Positions 1 to 8,858 of a stretch of DNA of 21,072 nucleotides are shown here, piece after piece. Positions within the stretch are counted from its first letter, which is position 1, and every line of letters starts with the position of its first letter. The DNA lies in contig BBFD01000030.1 of assembly GCA_001313065.1 (NCBI GenBank), forward strand, positions 1-21,072. Direction: 5' to 3'. The notes under the pieces are model-generated. The model saw only the letters and a program-made list of their open reading frames with translations. It searched no databases and was not told the origin of the DNA. The DNA comes from Silvimonas sp. JCM 19000. GTDB lineage: Bacteria; Pseudomonadota; Gammaproteobacteria; Burkholderiales; Chitinibacteraceae. The position numbers and the translations under genes are program-made.

Positions 1-143
1 CCGGGAATGGCGTGCCAAGCGGCCGGACCCACTAGCTGGAACAGCGCGCATAACAAAGCCGCCACAAGCAGAGCAAGCGGCAGCGGGGCAAGGATGGGTA
101 GCCGGCGGGAGGGGCGAGCAGAGCGGGCGGAACGTGGCTTCAT
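1..143 (-). CDS. N-terminal fragment of a membrane protein, possibly rhombosortase-like
   Basis: An open frame starts at an ATG (positions 143-141) and runs off the left edge, giving about 47 residues. It begins with an Arg/Ser-rich basic stretch (residues 2-15), followed by a strongly hydrophobic Leu/Ala segment (about 17-39) and then LVGPAAWHAIPG. This is the pattern of a first transmembrane helix or uncleaved signal anchor with the N-terminus inside. The helix-plus-GPAAW style is reminiscent of the first segment of rhombosortase-type rhomboid proteases, but no catalytic motif lies in the window, so that is only a guess. No clear Shine-Dalgarno sequence precedes the ATG. It is separated from cheD by 91 bp carrying a 14-bp dyad, so it may or may not share the cheD transcript. 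Confidence 0.45.
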   Translation of the reverse strand, partial: MKPRSARSARPSRRLPILAPLPLALLVAALLCALFQLVGPAAWHAIP

Positions 144-178
144 GGTGCGCAATCAGATAGGCAGAACGGGTACGCGAG

Positions 179-192
179 AGAACGCTCGTTCT
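179..192. repeat. 14-bp dyad between cheD and the left-edge gene
   Basis: AGAACG-CT-CGTTCT is a perfect inverted repeat with 6-base arms and a 2-base loop. No T-run follows on either strand, so it is not a classical terminator. It lies about 36 bp upstream of the ATG at 143 and could be an operator or a processing stem. Its function is unknown. Confidence 0.4.
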
Positions 193-234
193 GTAGGCCA
201 AAAGCGGCCATCATAAGCCGGTATGGCGCGGGCG

Positions 235-933
235 TCACCCGCTTTGCTTGCCCGATGGCGCGGGCGGCGTGGGGGTGGCGTCGAGTGCCTCTGGCCCGAT
301 CCGGCCCAGTCTTTGATGCAGCTCGCGTTCACGCTCGAAAATGGTGTCGTTGGCCAGCCGTGTGAGCTTTTTTTTCACCAGCGCGATGCCGCTGTGTGGA
401 AAGTAGTGCACGCGGCACGGATATTGGTCGAGCAAGTCGTCGGCCACCACCGGAATTTCGGCCCGTGCCAGCCAGGTGCGCACAAATTGCGCGTTCTTGC
501 GCCCGATGTCGGCCTGGGTTAACTGGTGCAACACATTGCCAGCGCCAAACAGTTTGGCTTCAAGGTTTTCGATGCGGCCGCCATTGCGCAAGATGCGGCG
601 GATCAGGATATCCATGGCGTATTCGCCAAAGCGCGCCGGCATGGTTTCGGCGCTGTTGGGAAAGCGCGCCACGTCCGGCAACATAAAGTGATTCATGCCG
701 CCGACGCCGCTCACGCGGTCGCGTACACAGGCGGCCACACACGAACCCAACACGGTGACCAGCATCATGTCGCGTTGGGTGACAAAGAATTCGCCCGGCA
801 TCAGCTTGACCGCCTCGATATTGAAGCGGTTGTCATGAAACGGCGTCGGGCCGGTGGTGGCTGGCGGTGGCGCGGGTTTGGCGATGATTCGTGCTCCGCA
901 ATGACAACGGTGCGTGCCCCTGCGAGCACGCAC
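235..933 (-). CDS. cheD: Chemoreceptor glutamine deamidase CheD
   Basis: CheD hydrolyses receptor glutamines to glutamates and, in many species, binds CheC or receptors to tune adaptation. The core is unmistakable: LMPGEFFVTQRDMMLVTVLGSC (about residues 44-65) with the catalytic Cys65, then GVGGMNHFMLP with the catalytic His82, 17 residues later as in the family. The reading frame is intact, 232 residues from a GTG at 933. The first ~35 residues (basic, then Pro/Thr-rich) are not part of the conserved domain, there is no good ribosome site, and an in-frame stop lies just upstream, so the exact start is uncertain. The C-terminal ~25 residues are a disordered Pro/Gly tail. It is the last gene of the chemotaxis operon, 62 nt after the receptor gene whose C-terminal pentapeptide it may help service. 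No cheR or cheB follows. Confidence 0.95.
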   Translation of the reverse strand: MRARRGTHRCHCGARIIAKPAPPPATTGPTPFHDNRFNIEAVKLMPGEFFVTQRDMMLVTVLGSCVAACVRDRVSGVGGMNHFMLPDVARFPNSAETMPARFGEYAMDILIRRILRNGGRIENLEAKLFGAGNVLHQLTQADIGRKNAQFVRTWLARAEIPVVADDLLDQYPCRVHYFPHSGIALVKKKLTRLANDTIFERERELHQRLGRIGPEALDATPTPPAPSGKQSG

Positions 934-995
934 CCGAATGTCATTCAGCGTAGTTCACGCCAGACCGCAATGCGGCCCGGCTGTGTATCACTGGA

Positions 996-2891
996 TTAAT
1001 ACTGCTGCCATTCACCATCGGCCATCTGCACTGCGGTACCACGCCCCCCCGAGACGCGACGTGCACCCAGCGCAATCACTTCAGCACGGCGCGGGGCATC
1101 GGTCTGGGCATCGCGGCCCAGCTTGAACGAAGCGACGGCCATTTCCAGTGCGGCGGCCTGGTCTTGCAGGCTTTCGGCAGCGGCGGCGGCTTGTTCCACC
1201 ATCGCGGCGTTTTGCTGGGTCATGCTGTCCATTTGCGTGACGGCCACATTGATCTGATCAATGCCGCAGCTTTGTTCGGCCGAGGCATCGGCAATCGAGG
1301 TCATGATGCTGTTGACGCGATTGATCGAACTCACGATCTCGGTCATGGTGTGACCGGCTTCTTCCACCAGACGCGTGCCATCCGACACCTTGCCCACCGA
1401 ATCCGAAATCAGACCTTTGATTTCTTTGGCGGCGGCGGCGGAACGTTGCGCCAGGTTGCGCACTTCACCGGCCACCACCGCAAAGCCACGACCTTGCTCA
1501 CCGGCACGCGCTGCTTCGACGGCGGCGTTCAGCGCCAGGATGTTGGTCTGGAAGGCAATGCCGTCAATCACGCTGATAATTTCGACCACTTTGCGTGAGC
1601 TTTCGTCGATCGATGCCATGGTGGTCACCACTTTGTTGACCACGTCGCCACCCTTGCCCGCCACCACGCTGGCTTCCGAGGCCAGATGGCTGGCTTGTTG
1701 CGCATTGGCGGCGTTCTGCTTCACGGTGGCGGTCAGTTCTTCCACGCTGGCGGCGGTTTCTTCCAGCGAGGCGGCTTGTTCTTCGGTACGACGCGACAGA
1801 TTGTTGTTGCCGGCGGCGATTTCACGCGCCGCGTTATTTACCATACCGGCCGCGCCTTAACGGTGATGATGGGTTCCACCAGCGTTTCCAGCGTCTGGTT
1901 CATGCCTTGCACGATGCGGGCAAAGTCGCCTTGATGCCGGCTGACATCGGCGCGGGTTTCGATCAGGCCGGCCGCGGCGGCTTCGTTCAACATCACCACA
2001 TCGGCGTTCAAGGCTTGCAGATTGGCGCGCACTTGTTCGATGGTCTGATTGATAAACGCTTTCTTGCCCGGCAGTTGTTCCATCGGCGCGCTAAAGTCGC
2101 CTTCGCCAAAGGCTTTGATCACCGCCATGGCTTTTTTTCTTGACCGAGATGTGGGCACCGACCATTTCGTTGACGCCTTGCGCCATGGTGCGATACGCGC
2201 CAGCAAAGCGTTCGGCGTTGATTTGCACGTCGATATCGCCCTTCTCGTGCTCGGCCGACATATGCCGCATTTCGTCGATGATGTCGCTCATGCTGTCTGC
2301 CACCGCGTTGATGCTGCTGGTCAGATCCTGAAAACGGCCGTGATAGGTGCCGTGCATGCGCAGGCTCAGGTCGCCTTGCGCCATGCTGGCCAGAATATCG
2401 TTGGCTTCTTTGGTGGCATGGTCGGCTTCTTGCAGGCCACGTTGCACCTGGTCGATGGCGTCGGTGATCTGGCTTTTTTTGCCCGGCAGCCGGTCCATCG
2501 AACGGCTGAAGTCGCCTTGGGCATAAGCGGTGACCACGTCCACCACTTTCATCTTGACCGCGATATGCGCGGCGACCAGATCGTTGATATCGCCCGCAAT
2601 GCGGCTGTGGGTACCGCTAAAACGGTTGGTGGCGATGACTTCATCGATCCAGCCATCCTGATGCTTCTGGATCATGCCGCGCAGTGCGCCTTCCAGTTCT
2701 TCGGTCTGGCGGGCTTCGGCGCGTTGGTCGCGCAGGGTGCCTTGCAGGCGACGCAGCGCATCATAAACGCGGGTGTTGGTGGCATCCGTGCCCGCGTTCA
2801 GCGGTTGATCAAAATTGCCATCGGCCATGGCCATGATGACGTTAGCGAGTTGGTCGGCGCGGACTTCGGCTTGGCGGTTAAACAGACCCAT
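996..2891 (-). CDS. Soluble poly-HAMP methyl-accepting chemotaxis protein
   Basis: About 631 residues once two frame breaks are closed: one extra A in the run at 2132-2138 and one base lost near 1853-1856. There is no transmembrane segment or signal peptide, and no PAS, Cache or globin-like sensor can be seen. The N-terminal ~350 residues are tandem HAMP-like units, recognisable by recurring acidic-Gly-Asp turns (GNFDQPL, GDFSRSM, GDLSLRM, GDIDVQI, GDFSAPM) and two LPGKK motifs. The C-terminal half is a classic signalling hairpin with tip [20 protein letters not shown] and [12 protein letters not shown]. The protein ends in EWQQY after a flexible linker, resembling the xWxxF pentapeptide that tethers CheR/CheB/CheD in some receptors. 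AGGAG precedes the ATG at 2891 and cheW is 55 nt upstream. A cytoplasmic receptor for CheA/CheW arrays is the likely role; the stimulus is unknown. Confidence 0.9.
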
Positions 2892-2946
2892 GTTGGCTGC
2901 TCCTGATTCAGATTTAAAAAAAATGATTGAGATAGATAAAAGGGAA

Positions 2947-3438
2947 TCAGGCAGCAGCCGGTTCCACTAACTGCATTTCGTCGCTGGTCATCAAACGTTC
3001 GATATCCAGCAGGATGACCATGCGCTCGTCCAGCGTGCCCAGGCCTACCAGAAAACGCTGGTCGATACTTGAGCCGAGCGAGGGCATGGCGCTGATACTG
3101 GATTCCGGCAAGGTGGTGACATCCGACACCCCATCCACCACGATGCCGATCACCCGATCGGCCACGTTCAGGATGATGACCACGGTAAAGTCGTCGTAGC
3201 GCACTTCGCCCAAGCCAAACTTGATGCGCAAGTCGACAATGGGGGCGATGGTGCCGCGCAGATTGATCACGCCTTTAATAAAGTCGGGCGTGTTGGCGAT
3301 GCGGGTAACGGCGTCGTAGCCGCGGATTTCCTGCACCTTGTGGATATCCAGGCCGTATTCTTCCTGGCCCAGCGCAAAGATCAGATATTCGTCGCTGGCC
3401 GACCAGGCGGCGCCATAAGTGGTGGTTGCGTTAGTCAT
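2947..3438 (-). CDS. cheW: Chemotaxis coupling protein CheW
   Basis: CheW links receptors to the CheA kinase in chemosensory arrays. The 163-residue frame is intact. It shows the CheW SH3-like fold sequence: EYLIFALGQEEYGLDIHKVQEI (about residues 17-38), the hallmark GVINLRGTIAPIVDLR (56-71) with the receptor-binding NLRG turn, and a C-terminal DGVSDV...LLDIERLM segment. The start at 3438 is supported by GAGGA about 10 nt upstream, which overlaps the cheA stop codon (3453-3451), so the two genes are probably translationally coupled. The receptor gene follows 55 nt downstream. No internal regulatory signal was seen. Confidence 0.97.
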   Translation of the reverse strand: MTNATTTYGAAWSASDEYLIFALGQEEYGLDIHKVQEIRGYDAVTRIANTPDFIKGVINLRGTIAPIVDLRIKFGLGEVRYDDFTVVIILNVADRVIGIVVDGVSDVTTLPESSISAMPSLGSSIDQRFLVGLGTLDERMVILLDIERLMTSDEMQLVEPAAA

Positions 3439-3450
3439 TTCGGTCAGTCC

Positions 3451-5596
3451 TCAAGCCGCCAGCGCGCTGGCATAAGTGTCCGTGCTGACCGAACGACCAG
3501 TACGGAATAAAGATTCAACATCCAGAATCAGTGCCACGCGGCCGTCGCCCATAATCGTGGCGCCGCTGATATAAGGCACTTTGCGGTAATTGGCTTCCAG
3601 GCTTTTGATCACCACCTGGTGTTGGCCCAGCAAATCGTCAACACATACCGCCAGCTGGCGGTCATCGTTCTGCAGCACCATGCACAGGCCTTCATGCGCA
3701 TGCGGCTTGCCTGGCACGGTGCCCAGCAGCTCGGCCAGACTGGCCAGCGGCACATAGTTTTCGCGGATCTGCAGCAAGCAACCTTTGCCGCTGACCTGCT
3801 TGATGTCTTGTTCGCGCGGTTGCAACGATTCGGCGATATAGGTCAGCGGCACGATGTAGGTTTCGCCGGCCACTTCAACCGCCATGCCATCCAGAATCGC
3901 CAGCGTCAGCGGCAGATACAGCGAAATCGTGGTGCCGATGCCTGAGCACGACTGGATATCCACGCGGCCACCCATTTGCTGGATGTTGCGACGGACCACA
4001 TCCATGCCCACGCCGCGGCCGGACAGATCGTTAACCGTGGCGGCGGTGGAGAAACCCGGCTCAAAAAAATCAGGTTCCACACTTCTTCGTCGTGCATGCC
4101 GTCATGGCTGGTAAATCACGTTCTTTGGCCTTGGCCAGAATGCGGGCGCGGTCCAGACCGGCGCCGTCGTCGATCACCTGAATGACGATATGGCCACCTT
4201 GGTGGAACGCGCGCAAAGTCAGCGTGGCGGTTTCCGGCTTGCCGCATTGCAGGCGATGCGCCGGGGTTTCCACGCCATGGTCGAGGCTGTTGCGGATCAA
4301 ATGCGTCAGCGGGTCGGCCAGTTTCTCGATAAAGCCTTTATCGATTTCGGTGCTTTCGCCCACCAGCTTCAGCGTTACTTTCTTGTCCAGACGCGTGGCG
4401 GTTTCGCGCACCAGCCGCGGAAAGCGACTGAAAATATTCGACACCGGCAACATGCGGATGGCCATCACCGACTCTTGCAGATCACGGCTGTTGCGTTGCA
4501 GTTGCTCGACACCGGCCAACAAACGCTCGTGGCGAGTCGGGTCGAGTTCGCTGGAATACTGCGCCAGCATCGATTGGGTAATCACCAGCTCGCCAATCAG
4601 GTTGAGCAACTGGTCGACCTTGTCGACGTTAACGCGGATGGTTTCGGCGGCACGCGTTTCAGCGGCACGCACGGTCTCGGTCACTTTTTTGCGCCACCGG
4701 TTTGGGCGGTGCGGGTTCAAACAGGCCAAAGCCGGCAAACGGGGTTTCGGCTGCGGGCACCGGCATGGCGTTGCTGGCCACCACGGGTTCGCTGTCAAAC
4801 AGACCGAAATCAGCGTCGGTCAACACATCGACCGGCGCGGCGGGCTCGTCGTCGAACAAGCCGAAACCGTCATCGAGGATGTCGCGTACCGGTTCGTCAT
4901 CAAACAAGCCAAAGCCTTCATCATCAGCCACCTGCGCGGCGGTTAGCGGCGTCAGGATGATGGTGCAGCCGCGCAATTCACGCGCCAGCACGCCTTGCAG
5001 ACGGCTGGCGTCGGCGGCGGTGGCGCAATCAATCACGATAGGCTGGTCGGGGTTATCCGGCGGCAGCAAACGGCTGTCGCGAAAATCCCCAAGTAATTCG
5101 AGTAAAGCAATGATGTCGACGCTTTCGCCGGCCGGTGCCACCAGGGTGCAGCGGGTCGGGCTTTCGTCTTGCGCGCTGGCACGCACCACCGGCGCATCGG
5201 CACGGCGTTGCCCAGCAGATCACGCAGGCGCGGCAACAGCATCACGCCATGCGGCGCCAGACAGCGGCCATGCTGGCGGTAATCGGTCAGCATCAATTTG
5301 ATAACGTCGACCGCTTCTAGAACCAGTTCAAACAACACGCGATCCAACGCGCGCTCGCCATGACGCACTTCGTCCAGCAAGGACTCCACTTCGTGCATCA
5401 GCTCGGCCACGTCGGGCAAGCCAAAGGTTGCCGCGCCACCTTTGATGGAGTGGGCGGCCCGGAAAATGGCGTTCTGGTCTTCTGCGTCCGGTTGCTGGTT
5501 TTCCAGCCCGAGCAGCAGCGTTTCGACGGTAGCCAAATGCTCATCGGCTTCGTCGAGAAAGACGCCAAGAAATTGATCGAGACCCGAGGCGGCCAT
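3451..5596 (-). CDS. cheA: Chemotaxis histidine kinase CheA, with four frame breaks
   Basis: About 714 residues when four breaks are closed: base lost near 5198-5202, extra T at 4685-4690, base lost near 4104-4113, two extra bases in the A7 run at 4063-4069. Domains in order: Hpt (1-110) with phospho-acceptor His49 in AAHSIKGGAATFG; an alpha/beta segment resembling P2 (about 130-205); an acidic linker with four FGLF repeats; the dimerisation helices (VDQLLNLIGELVITQS); the HATPase with N-box HLIRNSLDHGVE, G1 IDDGAGLD and G2 DLSGRGVGMDVVRRN; and a C-terminal CheW-like regulatory domain ending at 3451. It autophosphorylates and passes phosphate to CheY. cheY ends 4 nt upstream and cheW begins 12 nt downstream, so the genes form one operon. 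All catalytic motifs are present, so the breaks look like sequence errors rather than decay. Confidence 0.95.
4706..4928 (-). repeat. Four FGLF-acidic repeats encoded in the CheA linker
   Basis: The linker between the P2-like segment and the dimerisation helices carries four copies of a short motif: EGFGLFDDEP, DGFGLFDDEP, ADFGLFDSEP and AGFGLFEPAP. The first copies are about 17-18 residues apart. Codon use differs between copies (for example TTTGGCTTG and TTCGGCTTG), so this is a protein-level repeat rather than a recent DNA duplication. Confidence 0.85.
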
Positions 5597-5600
5597 CGTC

Positions 5601-5966
5601 TTAGCCGATCACGCGGCTAACAGCGGCCAGCAGCTTGGCCGGATCAAACGGTTTAACCAACCAGCCGGTGGCGCCTGCGGCCTTGCCTTTTTTGCTTCAT
5701 TTCGTCGCTGGCTTCGGTGGTCAGAATCAGAATCGGGGTACCCGCCCAGCCCGGCAGCGCACGCACACTGCGTGTCAGCTCAATGCCATCCAGGCCCGGC
5801 ATGTTGACGTCGGTAAAGATCAGATCGAACTTGCCTTTACGCGCCAGCTCGAGCGCGGCTTTGCCATCCGGCGCTTCAGTCACGGTGTAGCCCGCGTTAC
5901 GCAGGGTAAAGCCCACCAGTTGACGGATGGAGGCGAATCGTCCACTGCCAGTATGGTTTTGCTCAT
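5601..5966 (-). CDS. cheY: Chemotaxis response regulator CheY, with two frame breaks
   Basis: A single-domain receiver of about 121 residues. The start ATG at 5966 has GGAG 8 nt upstream. The acidic pair Asp9-Asp10 (AVDDS), the phosphorylated Asp53 (FTDVNMPGLDG), the switch Thr in ILILTTEAS and the conserved Lys in WLVKPFD are all present. Two breaks must be closed: one G missing at about 5933-5935 (restoring DDSASIRQLVGF) and one extra A in the run at 5688-5693 (restoring MKQKGKAAGATGW). The two cancel, so total length is normal. CheA would phosphorylate it, and it is expected to bind the flagellar switch or another output. It is the first gene of the chemotaxis operon, ending 4 nt before cheA. 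It diverges from the flavoprotein gene across a 449-bp gap. Confidence 0.93.
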
Positions 5967-6114
5967 GATGACGGCTCCGGGGTCTTGGTTTGTTGAACAC
6001 GGAGCAGATTGTCGGAGCTGGGCGGTTTTTTTTAGATAACCAGGCCGCTCCCAGCCTGTTTGTAAGCTGGAGTGGGCGTGTGAAATGTACCAAAGCCCCG
6101 CAAACACAGCATTT

Positions 6115-6130
6115 ATCAGCATTAGCTGAT
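6115..6130. promoter_or_regulatory. ATCAGC-N4-GCTGAT dyad, candidate operator
   Basis: Two 6-base arms (ATCAGC and GCTGAT) flank ATTA, about 150 bp upstream of the cheY start. The size and spacing suit a dimeric regulator site, but nothing identifies the regulator. The inner GCTGATAA on the minus strand resembles a sigma-28 -10 box without a matching -35. Confidence 0.3.
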
Positions 6131-6272
6131 TCGAGCCGCCTTACAGCGCGCCTGAAGCCGCTTGGCAGACAAAAAAACCGTTGGTCGGTTGTGGTGCAAA
6201 AAAACAACCTGCTGAGGCCGCATCCGCCGGGCTTCTTCAAACGTACTGAACGACTCGCTCAAGAATCAGCAC

Positions 6273-6300
6273 TTGCCGGGCTGGCGGCAGCGGCCATAAT
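6273..6300 (+). promoter_or_regulatory. Candidate sigma-70 promoter for the flavoprotein gene
   Basis: TTGCCG (6273-6278) and CATAAT (6295-6300) are separated by 16 bp, matching the sigma-70 consensus at four and five of six positions. It lies 115 bp before the ATG at 6416. This is pattern matching only, and other promoters are possible. Confidence 0.3.
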
Positions 6301-6415
6301 GAACCGCGTTGCCGCCCGCTTGCGTCTGCGACTATTGCAGCTGGGGCGCATCCCGGACTGATCCGCCATCACGCTTTATTCAGATCAATCATCCAACCCA
6401 ATGAGGACAACAAGC

Positions 6416-6993
6416 ATGGCTAAAGTGGCAGTGGTTTATCACAGTGGTTACGGGCATACCAAAAAAAGCAGGCTGAGGCGATCCATGCCGGGGCAGCCAG
6501 TGTGGCGGGGTAGAAGCCACGCTGTACGCCATCGATGCCGAGGGCAATCTGGGCGATGAAGTCTGGACCGCGCTGGAAGCCGCCGATGCCATCCTGTTTG
6601 GTTCGCCCACCTATATGGGCGGCCCGTCGTGGCAGTTCAAGAAATTTGCCGACGCGTCTTCCAAACCCTGGTTTGGCGGCAAATGGAAAGACAAAGTGGC
6701 AGGTGGGTTTACCAACTCGGCCAGCATGAACGGCGACAAAGGCTCCACGCTGACTTATTTCTTTACGCTGTCGCAACAGCAAGGCATGGTCTGGATCGGC
6801 ACCGGCCTGATGCCCGCCAATACCAAGGCGGCCACGCGTAACGACGTCAATTATCTGGCTGGCTTTGCCGGTGCGCTGGCGCAATCACCGTCCGATGGTT
6901 CGCCCGAAGAAGGCCCGCTGCCGGGCGATCTGGAAACCGCAAAAAATCTATGGCGCGCGCGTGGCCGATTACGCGCAGAAGACACGCGGCTAA
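6416..6993 (+). CDS. WrbA/flavodoxin-family NAD(P)H oxidoreductase, with three frame breaks
   Basis: An FMN-dependent flavodoxin-fold protein of about 191 residues, the only plus-strand gene. GAGGA 8 nt before the ATG at 6416 fixes the start. The N-terminus KVAVVYHSGYGHT is the phosphate-binding loop of flavodoxins. FGSPTYMGGPSWQFKKF (about residues 61-77) and the later WIGTGLMP are the isoalloxazine-contacting loops of the WrbA/FMN-reductase group. Members reduce quinones by two electrons. Breaks: A7 instead of A5 at 6461-6467, one base lost at 6506-6511 (restoring VAGVEATLY), and A6 instead of A5 at 6941-6946 (restoring ETAKIYGARVADYAQKTRG and the stop at 6991). The gene is monocistronic and ends at a strong terminator. 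I do not assign wrbA itself because the family is broad. Confidence 0.88.
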
Positions 6994-7019
6994 GCACTGC
7001 GTGGCCGCTTGAGCTCAAT

Positions 7020-7060
7020 AAAAAAGCGCGGGGCCCTGCCAGGGCGCCGCGCTTTTTTTT
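7020..7060. terminator. Bidirectional rho-independent terminator
   Basis: An A6 tract, GCGCGG (7026-7031), an inner GCCCT-GCC-AGGGC stem, CCGCGC (7047-7052) and a T8 tract form a strong hairpin with U-tracts on both strands. It sits between the convergent flavoprotein gene (plus, ends 6993) and the oligosaccharyltransferase gene (minus, ends 7089), so it can end both transcripts. Confidence 0.93.
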
Positions 7061-7088
7061 GGCTCAGACCAGTAACGATGCGAGTGGA

Positions 7089-8858
7089 TTAGTCCTCATC
7101 GTCGCTCGGGTTGTAGGGCCGCTTGCCGAACATTACTTCGCCGTCTTCCACGTCGCGCATCAGCAACTGCACATTGGCTTCGTGCGGGTATTTGGCGACT
7201 TCGTTGCGGAAATATCCCAGGCTTTCCGGGAAGGCAAACACCGCCTGACGCATGCGCGTATGCGCCAACGCCATATCTTTGCCTTGCAGCGCCAGCATGA
7301 TGGATTCGTCCGACAACTGACCGGGGTAGGGGTGGACGGCGTTGAGCCGGCTGACCAGGCCCAGTTTCCAGCCGATATCGGAGCGCGAGGCAGTCACAAA
7401 GTTGGACAAACCGAATTCGGCAAAATAGTCCACCAGCGGGTTGCTGCGCAGGTCTTCCAGAATCTTCATGCGGCGCGCGTTTTCGCCAGGGTGATCCGAG
7501 GTATCCATGATCGGGTACAGCTGCACATAGTAGTGCGTGCCCGCGATGCCCAGTGCAATCACCAAAGCGCCTGCGCCGAGGGCGACGGTGCGGCGCAGCA
7601 AGGTGCTGTCTGTGCCGAATGGCGTGGCATCAAACAAGAAGAAACCCATCACTGCAAACGGGCCAAAGAAATGGAAGTACCACAACGGGTATTCCACCAG
7701 GCTGTGCAGGATGGACACGATGACCAGCGAGGCGGCAAACGCCGTCACCGCATCATGCCGCCGCCGCCACAGCGCGCCAAACGCCATCAGGATGGGGACG
7801 ACCACCACACCGGTGCCGACGATGCCGGTTTCGGCCATCAGATTAAGCAGCGAGTTATGGCAATGGGTAAACAGCACGCTTTCTTCGACCCGGGCAAAGG
7901 CGGGGATCACCTGCAGCCGCACGCTTTCTGCGCCATAAGCGCCCCAGCCTATGCCCAGGAGCGGATGCTCGGTAAATACGGTCCAGGCTTTTTTTGCCAT
8001 TCAACCAGGCGTCGTGCGCCGTTGGAGTCCAGCCGCGACAAGCCGGTCGGCACCGCGTTTTTGGCGTGTTCAAATGACTGGATGACGGCGCTGATCAGGG
8101 CGCGATAAATTGCATCGCCAGCATCAACACCGCCGACGCCAGCAGAAAGCCGGCAAAGCGCCGGTTGAAATCACGCGTGGTGGCAAATAACACGCCGCCA
8201 AACACAATCCAGGCGCCGATATAGACCAGGATGGAGCGCGAACCGCACCACGCCGTCGACAGGGCCAGCCAACTGGTCAGCAGCGCCCAGGCCCACAGCG
8301 GTAGCTTGCGATCCGCCATCAACCACGCGGCAGCGGCAATGCCCCATGCCAGGTAATGGCCATACATGTTCTTCTGGCCGATATTGCCAAATACCAGGCC
8401 CGAACCATTCTTGATGACCTGTATCACTTGCGGCACGGCCGTGCCGGAGTTGAACAGTGCACCCACCAGCAAACCCCACGCCAGCGCTTCGGCCAGCGGG
8501 CGCAGACCAAACTCATCGCGAGCGCGTGCCAGGCTCCATACAGTCAGGCCAGCACCAATCAGATAAGCCAGCGGGATGGTGCGCTCCGACCAGTAATACA
8601 GCGGCAGCACCACCACCTGGATGGCCAGTACAGCGGCCAGCAAGAACCACGGCAGGCTCATCAGGGCAAGCCGGTGCGCTTTTGCGCCGGTTGCGCCGGC
8701 AGCAAAGCGGCAGCCAGAATCAGCAGGCCACAGAAGCCGTAGGCCGCCAGTTCGGACGGGAATACCGGGTTGGGAGGATAACGGTAGGGAATGCCGCAAG
8801 GCACGGCGGCCAGCAAGAACAGCAGGGCCTGATAAACACGCAGCGAGTAATGTTTCAT
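7089..8858 (-). CDS. PglL/Wzy_C-family O-oligosaccharyltransferase or O-antigen ligase, with three frame breaks
   Basis: About 589 residues once three breaks are closed: base lost near 8660-8680, base lost at 8098-8101, two extra bases in T7 at 7989-7995. It is a polytopic inner-membrane protein with about ten hydrophobic segments in the first ~400 residues. Family marks are NPVFPSELAA near the N-terminus, GNIGQKN (the Gln position important in PglL-type enzymes), HPLLGIGWGAY and THCHNSLLNLMAETGIVG with the catalytic-type His of Wzy_C proteins, then LVEYPLWYFHFFGPFAVMG. A hydrophilic C-terminal part follows, like the Wzy_C_2 extension of PglL homologues. Such enzymes move lipid-linked glycans to periplasmic protein Ser or to lipid A core. 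Its ATG overlaps the tatC stop (ATGA), so it is translationally coupled to tatC. Ligase and protein glycosylase cannot be told apart from sequence alone. Confidence 0.85.

Larger units (their letters stand above)
5967..6415. other. 449-bp divergent intergenic region
   Basis: This gap separates cheY (minus) from the flavoprotein gene (plus). I see no convincing gene on either strand. It contains a T8 run at about 6026-6033, A7 runs at 6171-6177 and around 6199-6204, a dyad at 6115-6130, and a weak plus-strand promoter candidate at 6273-6300. The minus strand has no convincing flagellar-type (sigma-28) promoter. Confidence 0.6.

Noticed and set aside
6113..6139. GCTGATAA as a sigma-28 flagellar promoter for cheY
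   Set aside because: The -10-like box matches well, but the position 15 bp upstream reads GCGG instead of TAAA.
6615..8108. 497-codon plus-strand open frame
   Set aside because: Its first part is the flavoprotein frame, which runs past the true stop because of one extra A at 6941-6946. The rest is antisense to the oligosaccharyltransferase gene, crosses a strong terminator and has low-complexity His/Gln/Arg-rich composition.
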